A stretch of DNA of 64,000 bases from Streptomyces sp. CG 926 (GCF_003148825.1 NZ_QGGZ01000006.1:310001-374000), one strand, 5' to 3'; counted from the stretch's first letter, positions 43,901-52,223 are shown. Translations and numbers: made by a program. The notes: generated by a model not told the origin, from the letters alone.

Positions 43901-44938
43901 GTCGACAGCCGTGGCGCGCTGCTGGCCACCGCCGGTTTCGACACGTCCGTGGTGCTGTGGGACCTGCGGGGCGCGGCGCTGATCTCGCGGCCGTTCACGG
44001 AGATCTGGGACGCGGCGTACAGCCCGGACGGGAAGCGGCTGGCGACCGCGGAGGCCGATCACGCGGTCCGGTTGTGGGACGTGGCGGAGCGCCGGGTCCT
44101 GGCCACGTTCGAGGGCCACGGCGAGACGGTGTTCTCGGTGGCGTTCTCCCCGGACGGGCGGACGCTGGCGTCGGCCGGATCCGACGGGACGATCCGGCTC
44201 TGGGACACGGGGGGCGGCGCCGAGCCGGCGGTCCTCACCGGCCAGGGCGGGACCGTGTTCTCGGTGGCGTTCTCCCCGGACGGGCGGACGCTGGCCTCGG
44301 CCGGATCCGACGGCGCCGTCAGGCTGTGGGACGTGGTGGGACGCCGCCCGCTCGCCGTCCTGGCCGGTCACACGGACTTCGCCAACGACGTGGTGTTCAG
44401 CCCCGACGGGCGCACCCTGGCGAGCGCCGGGGACGATCTGACGGTCCGTCTGTGGGATGTGGCGGGCCGCCGCCCGCTGACCGTCCTCACCGGCCACCGG
44501 GGCGCGGTGCGCGGTGTGGCTTTCAGCCCGGACGGGCGGACGCTGGCGAGCAGCGGCAACGACGGGACCGTGCGGCTGTGGGACGCGCGGCGCCACCGCT
44601 TCCTGGCGGCGCTGACCGGGCACACCGGCTCCGCACGGGGCATCGCCTTCTCCCCCGACGGCCGCACGCTCGCCAGCAGCGGCAACGACCGCACGGTCCG
44701 GTTGTGGGACGTGGCCGGGCGCCGCCCGCTGGCCGCGCTGTCCGGCCACACGAACGCGGTGTGGGGCGTGGTGTTCGCCCCCGACGGGCGGACGGTGGCC
44801 AGCAGCAGTACGGACGGCACGGTCCGGCTGTGGGACCTGGACGTCGGGGCGCGCCTCGCGACGGTCGACCGGCTGCGGGCGTCCGAGCCCGAGGGACAGG
44901 ACGGGGGTCCGCCCCTCGGGGTCAGGCGTTCGCGATGA
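40964..44938 (+). CDS. HTH-STAND NTPase with 14 WD40 repeats
   Basis: A 1324-residue signalling protein. Domains in order: XRE HTH (about residues 28-85, LRRLRVQRGLSLADLARQTHYSKGYLSKIETG), Gly/Thr linker, STAND ATPase (about 120-560) with FFGRDRATAELIERV, P-loop APSGAGKSSLLNAG and Walker B LLVDQFEELF, one TM segment near 628-648 (WTLATLVVLLVLAMGAGGLAYQQ), then 14 WD40 blades ending in LWD, enough for two seven-bladed propellers. A 10-residue repeat (EGLGPDGPVP) lies near 300-330 inside the ATPase part. Such proteins act as regulated switches, but the partner and signal are unknown. The start is uncertain. Confidence 0.9.
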   Translation: MGDVLGDPDHRRKTDRQPESDGSAMHFPAQLRRLRVQRGLSLADLARQTHYSKGYLSKIETGSKRVTVDVARRCDDVLRAGGELVRMVRETGPRGSDGDGTGTGTGGDRSGGAGPQVDTECPYRGLPAFTAREARWFFGRDRATAELIERVFERIGEGPLMLLAPSGAGKSSLLNAGLVPALRGGDFPMPGSDTWPVLRFTPTAHPLEELLDCAAKALGGRLGVTVDEVRDRPHALLAAVRRRSDAPPAAGLDRRPPPPRPVLLVDQFEELFTSCADEDERRAFVRVLCALAAAPPEEDGLEPEGLEPDGPGPEGLGPDGPVPEGLGPDGPVPEGLDPAVVVLGVRADFSGNCLDLPELAPVFTRGLFVLPPMSLAELRESITRPADLAGLTLEPGLFPLLMRDVGLRDDSPDRIPSGVLPLVSHALLATWDQREGATLTVAGYERTGGIQGAIARTAEEVFTRLYPAEQNTLRRVLVRLVHVADGTGATRRRMSRTALMEQLADAGPAAAALDTFVRARLITMDSDTVEITHEALLHAWPRLRGWIRADRAGLLVHQQLAHAAAEWEREGRDPSALHRGTRLENARAWADEHDGRSRLAPLEAAFLRASQDAQGSRERQAGRQVRLRQWTLATLVVLLVLAMGAGGLAYQQRAGALGQERVARSRALALQSAALAAGQPEASMRLAGQAYRTSPTIEARGALLSTQSQPFVARLGGHGGPVNAVAFAPDNGTLATAGSDGTVTLRRVADRRTIATFTLPGRVRAVAFSPDGSTLAATSTDGPARLWEIAAGGGRGTPLPASTAGARAVAFAPDGRSLAVAGADGTIGLWDAAGDHGALTSLTGHTGRVNALAYAPDGRTLVSAGADRTVRLWDPVAAGPLAVLTGHTDEVLGAAFAPDGRTVATGGVDRTVRLWDVAGRRTTATLTGHSDDVNGVAYTPDGTTVVSAGGDGTTRLWDVAGGRAVATLAGHTDYVLGVAVDSRGALLATAGFDTSVVLWDLRGAALISRPFTEIWDAAYSPDGKRLATAEADHAVRLWDVAERRVLATFEGHGETVFSVAFSPDGRTLASAGSDGTIRLWDTGGGAEPAVLTGQGGTVFSVAFSPDGRTLASAGSDGAVRLWDVVGRRPLAVLAGHTDFANDVVFSPDGRTLASAGDDLTVRLWDVAGRRPLTVLTGHRGAVRGVAFSPDGRTLASSGNDGTVRLWDARRHRFLAALTGHTGSARGIAFSPDGRTLASSGNDRTVRLWDVAGRRPLAALSGHTNAVWGVVFAPDGRTVASSSTDGTVRLWDLDVGARLATVDRLRASEPEGQDGGPPLGVRRSR

Positions 44939-45491
44939 CGAGCAGGGTGCGTGCCGCCTCCGGGCCCGACAGGCGGCAGCGGTGCGGGACTTCGCCCCGG
45001 TGGTGGGCGCTCTGGCCCGCGCGCAGGGTCAGGGGTTCCTCGCCCTCCACCTCCAGGACGATCTCGCCCTCCAGGACGTAGAGGAAGTCCTCGCCGGGGT
45101 GTTCGAACCAGCCGCGCTCGCCCCGGCCGGGCTCGAAGTGGTGCTCGTAGGCCTCCATCAGAGCGCTGCGCCCGCCGGGGATGAGCACCTGGGCGGTCTG
45201 ACCCGCGGCCTCGTCGACGCGGATCACCTGGGGGTCGCTCTCGTGGCTGACGGCGCCGGGCCGGGCGGGAGGCCGCAGAAAGGTGCCGGGGGCGACGTCC
45301 AGGGCCTCGGCGATCCGGTAGATCGAGCTGAGGCTGGGCGTGGCGAGTCCGCGTTCCAGCTGGGAGAGGAAGGGCTGGGAGAGGCCTGAGCGGGTGGCGA
45401 GGACGGCCATGGAGACGCCGCGCTGTTTGCGGCAGCCGCGGATCACCCGTCCGACCTCGATCGCCTCGGGCGTGGGTTCTGGGCGAGACAC
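44922..45491 (-). CDS. XRE-cupin transcriptional regulator
   Basis: A 189-residue regulator. The HTH is VGRVIRGCRKQRGVSMAVLATRSGLSQPFLSQLERGLATPSLSSIYRIAEALDV, and the C-terminal cupin has ALMEAYEHHFEPGRGERGWFEHPGEDFLYVLEGEIVLEVEGEEPLTLRAGQSAHHRGEVPHRC. The GTG at 45491 gives the usual length. The 3' end overlaps the WD40 gene by 17 bases. Divergent from the ABC operon with a 33-bp dyad between; many relatives sense small sulfur or amino-acid metabolites through the cupin, so control of the organosulfur operon is likely. Confidence 0.92.
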   Translation of the reverse strand: MSRPEPTPEAIEVGRVIRGCRKQRGVSMAVLATRSGLSQPFLSQLERGLATPSLSSIYRIAEALDVAPGTFLRPPARPGAVSHESDPQVIRVDEAAGQTAQVLIPGGRSALMEAYEHHFEPGRGERGWFEHPGEDFLYVLEGEIVLEVEGEEPLTLRAGQSAHHRGEVPHRCRLSGPEAARTLLVIANA

Positions 45492-45566
45492 GCAGGTGAA
45501 CGTACCCCATGGGGTCCGGTGTGCCGGGGGGCCGAGGGAGGTTTCGTACTGCCGCAACACTCCTGC

Positions 45567-45599
45567 AATAAGCGTGGTCAATTATTGACCTCACTTATC
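45567..45599. promoter_or_regulatory. 33-bp palindromic operator between the XRE-cupin gene and ABC operon
   Basis: The core GGTCAAT-T-ATTGACC (45576-45590) is perfect; the flanks AATAAG and CTTATC extend the dyad to 16-base arms with 13 matches. It is AT-rich in a very GC-rich region and centred in the divergent gap, so it is the best candidate site for the XRE-cupin protein. Confidence 0.7.
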
Positions 45600-45620
45600 A
45601 ACACCCCCACTCAACACCCC

Positions 45621-45660
45621 GAACACGTCGTTACGCGTCGCAAGACGTCGGAACACGTCG
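45621..45660. repeat. four head-to-tail 10-bp units before the ABC operon
   Basis: GAACACGTCG, TTACGCGTCG, CAAGACGTCG and GAACACGTCG follow each other without a gap. All four end in CGTCG and share A at position 3; the period is about one helical turn. The array ends 24 bases before the permease start. Confidence 0.65.
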
Positions 45661-45684
45661 TCGGAACGGACGAGGAGCCGCCCC

Positions 45685-46464
45685 GTGCACGCCACCCCCT
45701 CACCCCCAGGCCGGGCCCTCGCCGGGCTCGGCCCGGCCCTGGGCGCGGCCGGCGTCGTACTCGCGCTCTGGTACCTCCTCGCCCGCTTCGGCGAGGTCGC
45801 TCCGGGACTGCTGCCCACACCCGGCGAGACGTTGGCCGCCCTGGCGGACGGCGCCCGCAGCGGCACCCTGGCCACCGACCTCGGTGCCAGCCTGACCAGG
45901 GCCGGGCAGGGCTTCGCGCTGGGCGCCGTCATCGGCGGCGCGCTCGGCTTCACCACCGGCTACCTGCCGAAGGTGTCCGCCGCCGTCACCCCGGTGATCT
46001 CCTTCCTGCGGCCGATCCCGGCCATCGCCCTGGTACCGCTCGCGACCGCCTGGTTCGGCATCGGCGAGAGCGCCAAGCGCCTGCTCATCGCGTACGCCGT
46101 CCTGCTCGCCGTCTGGCTGTACGTCCACGACGGGGTGTCCCGGGTCCCGGTCTCCCATCTGCGGGCGGCCCGGTCGCTGGGGGCTCCGCTGCACCGACGG
46201 TTCACCGAGGTGCTGCTGCCCGCCGCCGCCCCCGCCCTGCTCGCGGCGCTGCGTTACGGGGCCTCGGTGGCGCTGCTCGCGCTGGTGGCGGCCGAACTGG
46301 GCGGCGCGGACAGCGGTTTGGCGTACCGGCTCCAGGTGGACGGCCAGTTCCTGCGGGTCGACCGGATGTTCGCCGGGCTCCTCGTGCTCGGGCTGCTCGG
46401 GGTGGCCGTCGACCTGGTGCTGGCCGCCGTGGGCCGCCGCTTCGTGCACTGGAGCGCGTCATGA
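45685..46464 (+). CDS. ABC transporter permease (SsuC/TauC type)
   Basis: A 259-residue membrane protein with about six TM segments. GFALGAVIGGALGFTTGYLPKVSAAVTPVISFLRPIPAIALVPLATAWFGIGESAKRLLIAYAVLLAVWLYVHDGV contains the EAA-like loop of the nitrate/sulfonate/taurine family. It forms the channel for uptake of a small anion such as a sulfonate. GTG start with GAGGAG upstream. The stop overlaps the ATPase start (ATGA). First gene of the operon. Confidence 0.92.
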   Translation: MHATPSPPGRALAGLGPALGAAGVVLALWYLLARFGEVAPGLLPTPGETLAALADGARSGTLATDLGASLTRAGQGFALGAVIGGALGFTTGYLPKVSAAVTPVISFLRPIPAIALVPLATAWFGIGESAKRLLIAYAVLLAVWLYVHDGVSRVPVSHLRAARSLGAPLHRRFTEVLLPAAAPALLAALRYGASVALLALVAAELGGADSGLAYRLQVDGQFLRVDRMFAGLLVLGLLGVAVDLVLAAVGRRFVHWSAS

Positions 46465-47180
46465 GTCTGGAGGTACGGCTGGAGGGGCTGTCGGTGGGCT
46501 TCGAGGCCGGCGCCCCGGTGCTGGAGCACACCGACCTGGAGTTCGCGGCGGGCTCGTTCACGGCGCTGCTCGGGCCCAGCGGATGCGGCAAGTCCACGGT
46601 CCTCAACACGGTGGCCGGCTTCGTACGGCCCACCGCCGGCAAGGTGACGGCGGGGGCGGAGCCGGTGCGCGGACCCGGCCCGGAGCGGGGCGTGGTCTTC
46701 CAGCACTATGCGCTGTTCCCTTGGCGCACGGCCCGCGGCAACGTCGAGTTCGCCCTCAAGCGGCTCGGCCTGCCGCGTACGGAGCGCCGCCGGCGCGCAC
46801 TCGCGGCACTGGCGGAGGTGGGGCTCGCGGACGGCGCGGAGAAGTACCCGGCCCAGCTGTCGGGCGGGATGCAACAGCGGGTGGCGCTGGCCCGGGCGCT
46901 GGCCGCCGAGCCCGAAGTGCTGCTGATGGACGAGCCGTTCGGAGCGCTCGACGCGCTGACCCGGACCCGGATGCAGACCCTGCTGCGGGAGCTGTGGCAG
47001 CGCCGCGGCACCACCGTCCTGTTCGTCACGCACGACATCGACGAGGCGCTGGCGCTCGCCGGACGCGTGATCGTACTCGGCGGGAGCCCCGGGCGGGTGC
47101 TCGCCGACCACGCCGTGCCCGCCGGCCCGCCCGATCCCGACCTGCGCTCCCTGATCGCCCGCCACCTCGGCTCCGAATGA
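46461..47180 (+). CDS. ABC transporter ATP-binding protein (SsuB/TauB type)
   Basis: A 239-residue ATPase. Walker A GPSGCGKST at residues ~36-44, Q-loop FQHYALFPWRTA, signature LSGGMQQRVALARAL near 132, Walker B VLLMDEPFGALDALTR near 152 and the H-loop FVTHDIDEAL. It powers the permease before it; the binding protein follows. Confidence 0.95.
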   Translation: MSLEVRLEGLSVGFEAGAPVLEHTDLEFAAGSFTALLGPSGCGKSTVLNTVAGFVRPTAGKVTAGAEPVRGPGPERGVVFQHYALFPWRTARGNVEFALKRLGLPRTERRRRALAALAEVGLADGAEKYPAQLSGGMQQRVALARALAAEPEVLLMDEPFGALDALTRTRMQTLLRELWQRRGTTVLFVTHDIDEALALAGRVIVLGGSPGRVLADHAVPAGPPDPDLRSLIARHLGSE

Positions 47181-47248
47181 TCCGCCTGATCCCTCCTGTC
47201 TCCCCTTGCCCTCCGCTCCCCATCCGCTCCACGGAAGGACTGTTCACC

Positions 47249-48247
47249 ATGCCCAGACCCCGCGCGGTGTCCGCCGTACTGCTCGCCGTTCTGCTCTTCC
47301 CGCTCGCCACCGCCTGCGCCGGATCCTCGTCAGGCACCCCGGACGGTGCCCGCCCGGCCGTCACCCTCGCCACGAGCGACCATCTCGGCGGCGCCCCCGT
47401 GCACGTGGCCGAGGAGCGCGACCTCTGGTCGGCCGAGGGCATCGAGGTCACCGTCACCACCCGACCCACCGGCCGGGAGGCACTGACCGCCGTGCTCGGC
47501 GGCCAGGCCCAGCTCGGCGTCGTCGGCGATCTACCGGCCGTGACGGCTGCGCTGGGTGGCCGCGAGCTGCGGGTCGTCGCCGACCTGTCCCGTTTCTCGG
47601 ACTGGCGGCTGCTCACCCGGACCGACCGGCAGATCACCGACTTCGCCGCACTGAAGGGCCGTAAGGTCGGGGTCCCGCAAGGGACGAACGTCGAGTACGC
47701 GCTGTCGCGGATGCTCGCCTCGGCGCAGCTCACCGCTTCGGACGTGACCGTGGTGAACCTGGCACCGAATCAGGTGACTTCGGCCCTCGCCCGCGGCGAC
47801 ATCGACGCCGGGGTCACCTTCCCCAGCTTCTACGACGCCGCGCGCACCGCCCTGGGCACCGCCTACGCCGAACTCCCCTTCACCGGATACACGGCCAGAA
47901 CCCTCCTCGTCGCCGGCCCGTCCGCGAACGAGGAGAGCACCACCGCGGTCCTGCGTGCGCTGCTGCGCGCCCAGCGGGAGCTCGAAGCCGACCCGGCCGG
48001 GGCACGCAAGGCCGTACTCGCCCAGTCCAAGGGCGTCCTGCAGGCCGCCTACGTCGAGACCTACCAGCCCCGGTACACGTACGGCGCCACCCTCTCCCCC
48101 GAGCTGCTGACCCAGCTGGAGGAGCAGGCCGCCTGGGCCAAGGCCACCCAGAACCTGCCCGGCGCCGCTGACCGCGCCGCACTGCTGCGGTACCTGAACC
48201 CCGGCCCCCTGACCGCCGTCGACCCGGCCGCCGTCACCGTCCGCTGA
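47249..48247 (+). CDS. ABC transporter substrate-binding lipoprotein (SsuA/NMT1 type)
   Basis: A 332-residue solute-binding protein. Signal peptide with lipobox ATAC and Cys near residue 26; VTLATSDHLGGAPVHVAEERDLWSAEGIEVTVTTRPTGREALTAVLGGQAQLGVVGDLPAV is the start of the NMT1/SsuA fold, and FAALKGRKVGVPQGTNVEYALSRML the hinge region. It captures an anionic organosulfur compound or a related molecule outside the membrane. GGAAGGAC precedes the ATG at 47249. Confidence 0.92.
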   Translation: MPRPRAVSAVLLAVLLFPLATACAGSSSGTPDGARPAVTLATSDHLGGAPVHVAEERDLWSAEGIEVTVTTRPTGREALTAVLGGQAQLGVVGDLPAVTAALGGRELRVVADLSRFSDWRLLTRTDRQITDFAALKGRKVGVPQGTNVEYALSRMLASAQLTASDVTVVNLAPNQVTSALARGDIDAGVTFPSFYDAARTALGTAYAELPFTGYTARTLLVAGPSANEESTTAVLRALLRAQRELEADPAGARKAVLAQSKGVLQAAYVETYQPRYTYGATLSPELLTQLEEQAAWAKATQNLPGAADRAALLRYLNPGPLTAVDPAAVTVR

Positions 48248-48288
48248 ACCACGCACACGTACACGCACACGCACCCAGGAGAGACCCC

Positions 48289-49404
48289 ATGACCGTGCCC
48301 GTCGACCAGAACACCCTGCGCCGCCGCGGCGTCGGCCTGATCGCCCACGACCCCGAGCGCAGCTACGGCGGCCTCACCCTCTACACGCCGATCACCAGCG
48401 CCGGCGAGATCCACCTCGTCGACATCGAGGGCCGGCCGGTCCACACCTGGAACTCCCCGCACCCGCCCGGCCGTCAGGCGCAGATCCTGCCGAACGGCAA
48501 CCTCTTCTACGCGGCCAAGGACACGAGCGGCCCGACCCTCTTCCCCATCTGGGACGTGTACCACGGCGGCATCTTCCAGGAGTTGGCACCGGACTCCACG
48601 GTGCTCCGCGAGGTGCGCCACCCCCTCCACCACCATGACGCCTCGATCCTGCGCAACGGAAACCTGCTCATCGGGGCCGTGGAGCCGCTGGAGCCGGCCG
48701 ACGCGGCCCGGATACGGGGCGGCATCCCCGGGTCCGAGGCACCCGGTGGGGTGATCTACGGGGACGTGATGTACGAGCTGACCTGGGACGGCGAGATCGT
48801 GTGGCGCTGGGCCGCCATCGAGCATCTGGACCCGCAGGAGGTGCCGCTGAACCGGCACTTCGCCCGCAACCACTGGCCGATGGCCAACACCGTCAACGAG
48901 AGCGCGGACGGCTCCATCGTGGTGGGCTTCCGCAGCGCCTCCACCACGGTGTCGATCGACCGCGCCGACGGGTCGGTGCAGTGGCGCATCGGCCCCGACG
49001 TGCTCGCCCAGCAGCACCATCCGCACGAACTGCCCGGCGGCACCGTACTGGTCTTCGACAACGGCACCTACCGGGACACCACATCGGTGCCGTACTCGCG
49101 GGTGCTGGAGCTCGACCCGCGCACCGGTAAGGAGGTGTGGGCGTACGAGGACAACCCGCCGCAGAACTTCTTCAGCCCGTACATGTCCAGTGCCCAGCGT
49201 CTGCCGAACGGCAACACCTTCATCGCCGAGGGCTCCTTCGGGCGGCTCTTCGAGGTGACGTCCGGCGGGGAGGTCGTGTGGGAGTTCGTGGTCCCCCAAT
49301 TCCGGTCCTTCGGGGAGGGCGTGGGCCTGGAGTCCTCGGCAGGAGCCCAGAATTCGGTCTTCCGCGCCTATCGGTACGCAGCCGAGCAGTTCCCCTGGCT
49401 GTGA
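48289..49404 (+). CDS. arylsulfotransferase (ASST)-family beta-propeller protein
   Basis: A 371-residue protein. Repeated propeller motifs GEIHLVDIEGRPVHTWNSPHPPGRQAQILPNGNLFY, HHHDASILRNGNLLIGA, NHWPMANTVNESADGSIVVGFRS, HHPHELPGGTVLVFDNGT and SSAQRLPNGNTFIAEGS are typical of aryl-sulfate sulfotransferases. Candidate catalytic histidines lie in HHHD and QQHHPHE. There is no signal peptide, unlike the periplasmic Gram-negative ASST enzymes, so it should act in the cytoplasm. Position after the transporter suggests it takes sulfate from an imported sulfate ester. Confidence 0.88.
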   Translation: MTVPVDQNTLRRRGVGLIAHDPERSYGGLTLYTPITSAGEIHLVDIEGRPVHTWNSPHPPGRQAQILPNGNLFYAAKDTSGPTLFPIWDVYHGGIFQELAPDSTVLREVRHPLHHHDASILRNGNLLIGAVEPLEPADAARIRGGIPGSEAPGGVIYGDVMYELTWDGEIVWRWAAIEHLDPQEVPLNRHFARNHWPMANTVNESADGSIVVGFRSASTTVSIDRADGSVQWRIGPDVLAQQHHPHELPGGTVLVFDNGTYRDTTSVPYSRVLELDPRTGKEVWAYEDNPPQNFFSPYMSSAQRLPNGNTFIAEGSFGRLFEVTSGGEVVWEFVVPQFRSFGEGVGLESSAGAQNSVFRAYRYAAEQFPWL

Positions 49405-49584
49405 GACGGGCCCGAACCCCGGCCGGAGCCCCGGCAACACCACTGCCAACTTCTCTTAATATTGCGGTCATTGTATGGCACAGGCGTCAGGCGTAGCGTT
49501 TTCGGGAGAATTCGATGGCGGTCCGAAGACGTGGCCCCGCATCGGCTTCCTTTCCGAACGCCGAGCAGGAAGGCGCTGTTCCAC
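49405..49584. other. 180-base gap inside the sulfur operon
   Basis: The only sizeable gap in the operon. It includes the AT-rich stretch CTTCTCTTAATATTGCGGTC near 49450-49470, a possible internal promoter for the three monooxygenase genes. No ORF supported. Confidence 0.4.
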
Positions 49585-50775
49585 GTGTCCGTTCCCTCAT
49601 CACCCCCGGCACCCCTGCACCTCGCCGTCGCCCTCGACGGGGCGGGCCAGCACCCGGCCGCCTGGCGCGAGCCGGGCGCCCGGCCCGCCGAGCTCTTCAC
49701 CGCCCGCTACTGGGCCGGTCTCGCCGCCGAGGCCGAGACCGGGCTGCTCGACTTCATCACCTTCGAGGACGCCCTCGCCCTCCAGTCCTCCTCGCCCGGC
49801 GGAGCCGACGAGCGCACGGACCGGGTCCGCGGGCGGCTGGACGCGGTGCTCACCGCGGCCCGGGTGGCGCCCCTGACCCGGCACATCGGTCTCGTCCCGA
49901 CCGTGACGGCCACCCACACCGAGCCCTTCCACGTCTCCAAGGCGATCGCCACGCTCGACCACGTCAGCCGCGGCCGCGCCGGCCTGCGGATCCAGGTGTC
50001 CGGGCTCGCCCACGAGGCGCGGCACTTCGGGCGGCGGACCGCCCCGTTCTCGGACGGGGAGCTGTACGCGGAGGCCGCCGACCACGTCGAGGTGATCCGG
50101 CGGCTGTGGGACAGCTGGGAGGACGACGCGGAGATCCGGGACGTGGCCACGGGCCGGTTCGTCGACCGCGAGAAGCTGCACCACATCGACTTCGAGGGCC
50201 GTCACTTCGACGTCAGGGGACCGTCGATCACCCCGCGCCCGCCGCAGGGACAGCCCGTCGTCGGCGCGTCGGGGGCCGGCGAGGCCTCGTACGCGCTCAT
50301 CGCCCGGTCCGCCGAGGTCGGGTACGTGGCCGCGCACGACGGCGCCGGTACGCGCGCCGCCGTGGCGGCGATCCGCCGGGCCCGGGAGGCGACCGGGCTC
50401 GCGGCGGACCCGTTGCACCTCTTCGGGGAACTCACGGTGTTCCTCGACGCGGACGCCCCGGCCGCCGCCGCACGCCTGGCGCGCCTCGACGGGCTCGCGG
50501 GGCTCCCGTACGGCGACGGGGACGGTACCGGCCCGGTCTTCGCCGGAAGCCCCGGGCAGCTGGCGGACCTGCTGCTGGAGCGGCGGGCGGCGGGGCTCTC
50601 GGGCTTCCTGCTGCGGCCGGGCGTGATCGCCCACGACCTGCCCGCCATCACCCGGTCCCTGGTGCCGGAGCTCCAGCGGCGCGGGGTCTTCCGCCGGGAG
50701 TACGGGGCGCACACGCTGCGCGGCCTGCTCGGGCTGGAGCGCCCGGCCAACCGCTACGCGCGGCCCGCCGCCTGA
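49585..50775 (+). CDS. LLM-class flavin monooxygenase (first of three)
   Basis: A 396-residue luciferase-like protein. LHLAVALDGAGQHPAAWREP opens the barrel; LTRHIGLVPTVTATHTEPFHVSKAIATLDHVSRGRAGLRIQVSG near residue 95 is the NtaA/SnaA-type core. The C-terminus ends EYGAHTLRGLLGLERPANRYARPAA, similar to the next gene. GTG start at 49585, with AGGAAGG upstream. Probably FMNH2-dependent oxygenation of a sulfur- or nitrogen-bearing compound. Confidence 0.88.
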   Translation: MSVPSSPPAPLHLAVALDGAGQHPAAWREPGARPAELFTARYWAGLAAEAETGLLDFITFEDALALQSSSPGGADERTDRVRGRLDAVLTAARVAPLTRHIGLVPTVTATHTEPFHVSKAIATLDHVSRGRAGLRIQVSGLAHEARHFGRRTAPFSDGELYAEAADHVEVIRRLWDSWEDDAEIRDVATGRFVDREKLHHIDFEGRHFDVRGPSITPRPPQGQPVVGASGAGEASYALIARSAEVGYVAAHDGAGTRAAVAAIRRAREATGLAADPLHLFGELTVFLDADAPAAAARLARLDGLAGLPYGDGDGTGPVFAGSPGQLADLLLERRAAGLSGFLLRPGVIAHDLPAITRSLVPELQRRGVFRREYGAHTLRGLLGLERPANRYARPAA

Positions 50776-50834
50776 TCCGCTGCCCGACCGCCGCCCTACC
50801 GCCGCCCGACCCGGACCATCCGGAAGGACGAACC

Positions 50835-52223
50835 ATGAGCAGCAAGCCGCTCAAGCAGATCCATCTCGCCGCCCACTTCCCGGGCGTCAACAACACCACC
50901 GTGTGGAGCGACCCGGCCGCCGGCAGCCATATCGACTTCGACTCGTTCATCCACTTCGCGCGGACGGCCGAGCGCGCCAAGTTCGACTTCCTGTTCCTCG
51001 CCGAGGGCCTGCGACTGCGCGAACAGGGCGGTGAGATATACGACTTGGACGTGGTCGGCCGCCCCGACACCTTCACGGTGCTGGCCGCCCTGGCCGCGGT
51101 GACCGATCGCCTGGGGCTGACCGGCACCATCAACTCCACCTTCAACGAGCCCTATGAGGTGGCCCGCCAGTTCGCCACGCTCGACCATCTCTCGCAGGGC
51201 CGGGCCGCCTGGAACGTGGTCACCTCCTGGGACGCCTTCACCGGCGAGAACTTCCGGCGCGGCGGATTCCTGCCGCGCGAGGACCGCTACTCCCGTGCCC
51301 AGGAGTTCCTGGCCACCGCCACCGAGCTGTTCGACTCCTGGAACGGGTCCGAGATCGCCGCCGACGCGGGGTCGGGCACCTTCCTGCGCGACGCGCGGGC
51401 CGGAGCCTTCGCCCATCGGGGCCGGCACTTCGACATCGAGGGCCGCTTCAACGTGCCGCGCAGCCCGCAGGGCCGACCGGTGATCTTCCAGGCGGGCGAT
51501 TCCGAGGAGGGCCGGGAGTTCGCCGCCGCCGGCGCCGACGCGATCTTCGGCCGGTACGGAACCCTCGACGCGGGGCGGGAGTTCTACGCGGACGTCAAGG
51601 GCCGACTCGCCAGGCACGGCCGTACGCACGACCAGCTGAAGATCCTCCCCGCGGCCACCTTCGTCCTCGGGGACACGGACGGGGAGGCCCGGGAGATCGC
51701 GCACGAGGTGCGCCGCCTCCAGGTCAGCGGGCAGACCGCGATCAAGTTCCTGGAGCACGTGTGGAACCGGGACCTGTCCGCCTACGACCCGGACGGGCCG
51801 CTCCCCGAGGTCGACCTCCGGGTCGGGGAGAACACCGTGGCCCTGGGGCGGGCGAGCGTAAGGCAGTTCCGCGATCCGCTCGCCACCGCCCGACAGTGGC
51901 GCGAGCTGGCCCGGGCCAAGAACCTGTCGATCCGCGAGCTGGTCATCGAGACCACCGCCGACCAGACCTTCATCGGTTCGGCCGCCACGATCGCCGAGTC
52001 GATCGACGCCCTGGTGCAGGCGGACGCCGCCGACGGTTTCGTCCTGGTCCCCCACATCACCCCGGGTGGCCTGGACGGCTTCGCGGACTCCGTCGTACCG
52101 CTGCTCCAGGAGCGGGGGGTCTTCCGCACCGAGTACGAGGGCACCACCCTGCGCGACCACCTCGGTCTCGCGGTTCCGGCCCCGGCTCGGGCAACGGCCC
52201 CAGCCTCGGTCCCGGCCCCGTGA
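50835..52223 (+). CDS. NtaA/SnaA/DszA-family flavin monooxygenase
   Basis: A 462-residue protein. KQIHLAAHFPGVNNTTVWSDPAAGSHIDFDSFIHFARTAERAKFDFLFLAEGL, GTINSTFNEPYEVARQFATLDHLSQGRAAWNVVTSWD and FQAGDSEEGREFAAAGADAIF are the hallmarks of the NtaA/DszA group, which uses FMNH2 to cleave C-S or C-N bonds. GGAAGGA precedes the ATG. The last 15 residues are Pro/Ala-rich. In this operon it is the strongest candidate for a desulfurising or desulfonating step. Confidence 0.93.
   Translation: MSSKPLKQIHLAAHFPGVNNTTVWSDPAAGSHIDFDSFIHFARTAERAKFDFLFLAEGLRLREQGGEIYDLDVVGRPDTFTVLAALAAVTDRLGLTGTINSTFNEPYEVARQFATLDHLSQGRAAWNVVTSWDAFTGENFRRGGFLPREDRYSRAQEFLATATELFDSWNGSEIAADAGSGTFLRDARAGAFAHRGRHFDIEGRFNVPRSPQGRPVIFQAGDSEEGREFAAAGADAIFGRYGTLDAGREFYADVKGRLARHGRTHDQLKILPAATFVLGDTDGEAREIAHEVRRLQVSGQTAIKFLEHVWNRDLSAYDPDGPLPEVDLRVGENTVALGRASVRQFRDPLATARQWRELARAKNLSIRELVIETTADQTFIGSAATIAESIDALVQADAADGFVLVPHITPGGLDGFADSVVPLLQERGVFRTEYEGTTLRDHLGLAVPAPARATAPASVPAP

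Noticed and set aside
41783..44749. 988-residue minus-strand ORF under the WD40 gene
   Set aside because: Repeats of the WD40 DNA keep the antisense frame open; composition is unnatural for a protein.
40964..45491. A defence island around the STAND-WD40 protein
   Set aside because: Neighbours are secreted proteins and a sulfur-type regulator; no nuclease, methylase or other effector lies nearby.
45621..45660. CRISPR-like direct repeats
   Set aside because: Units are 10 bp, contiguous and without spacers; no cas genes.
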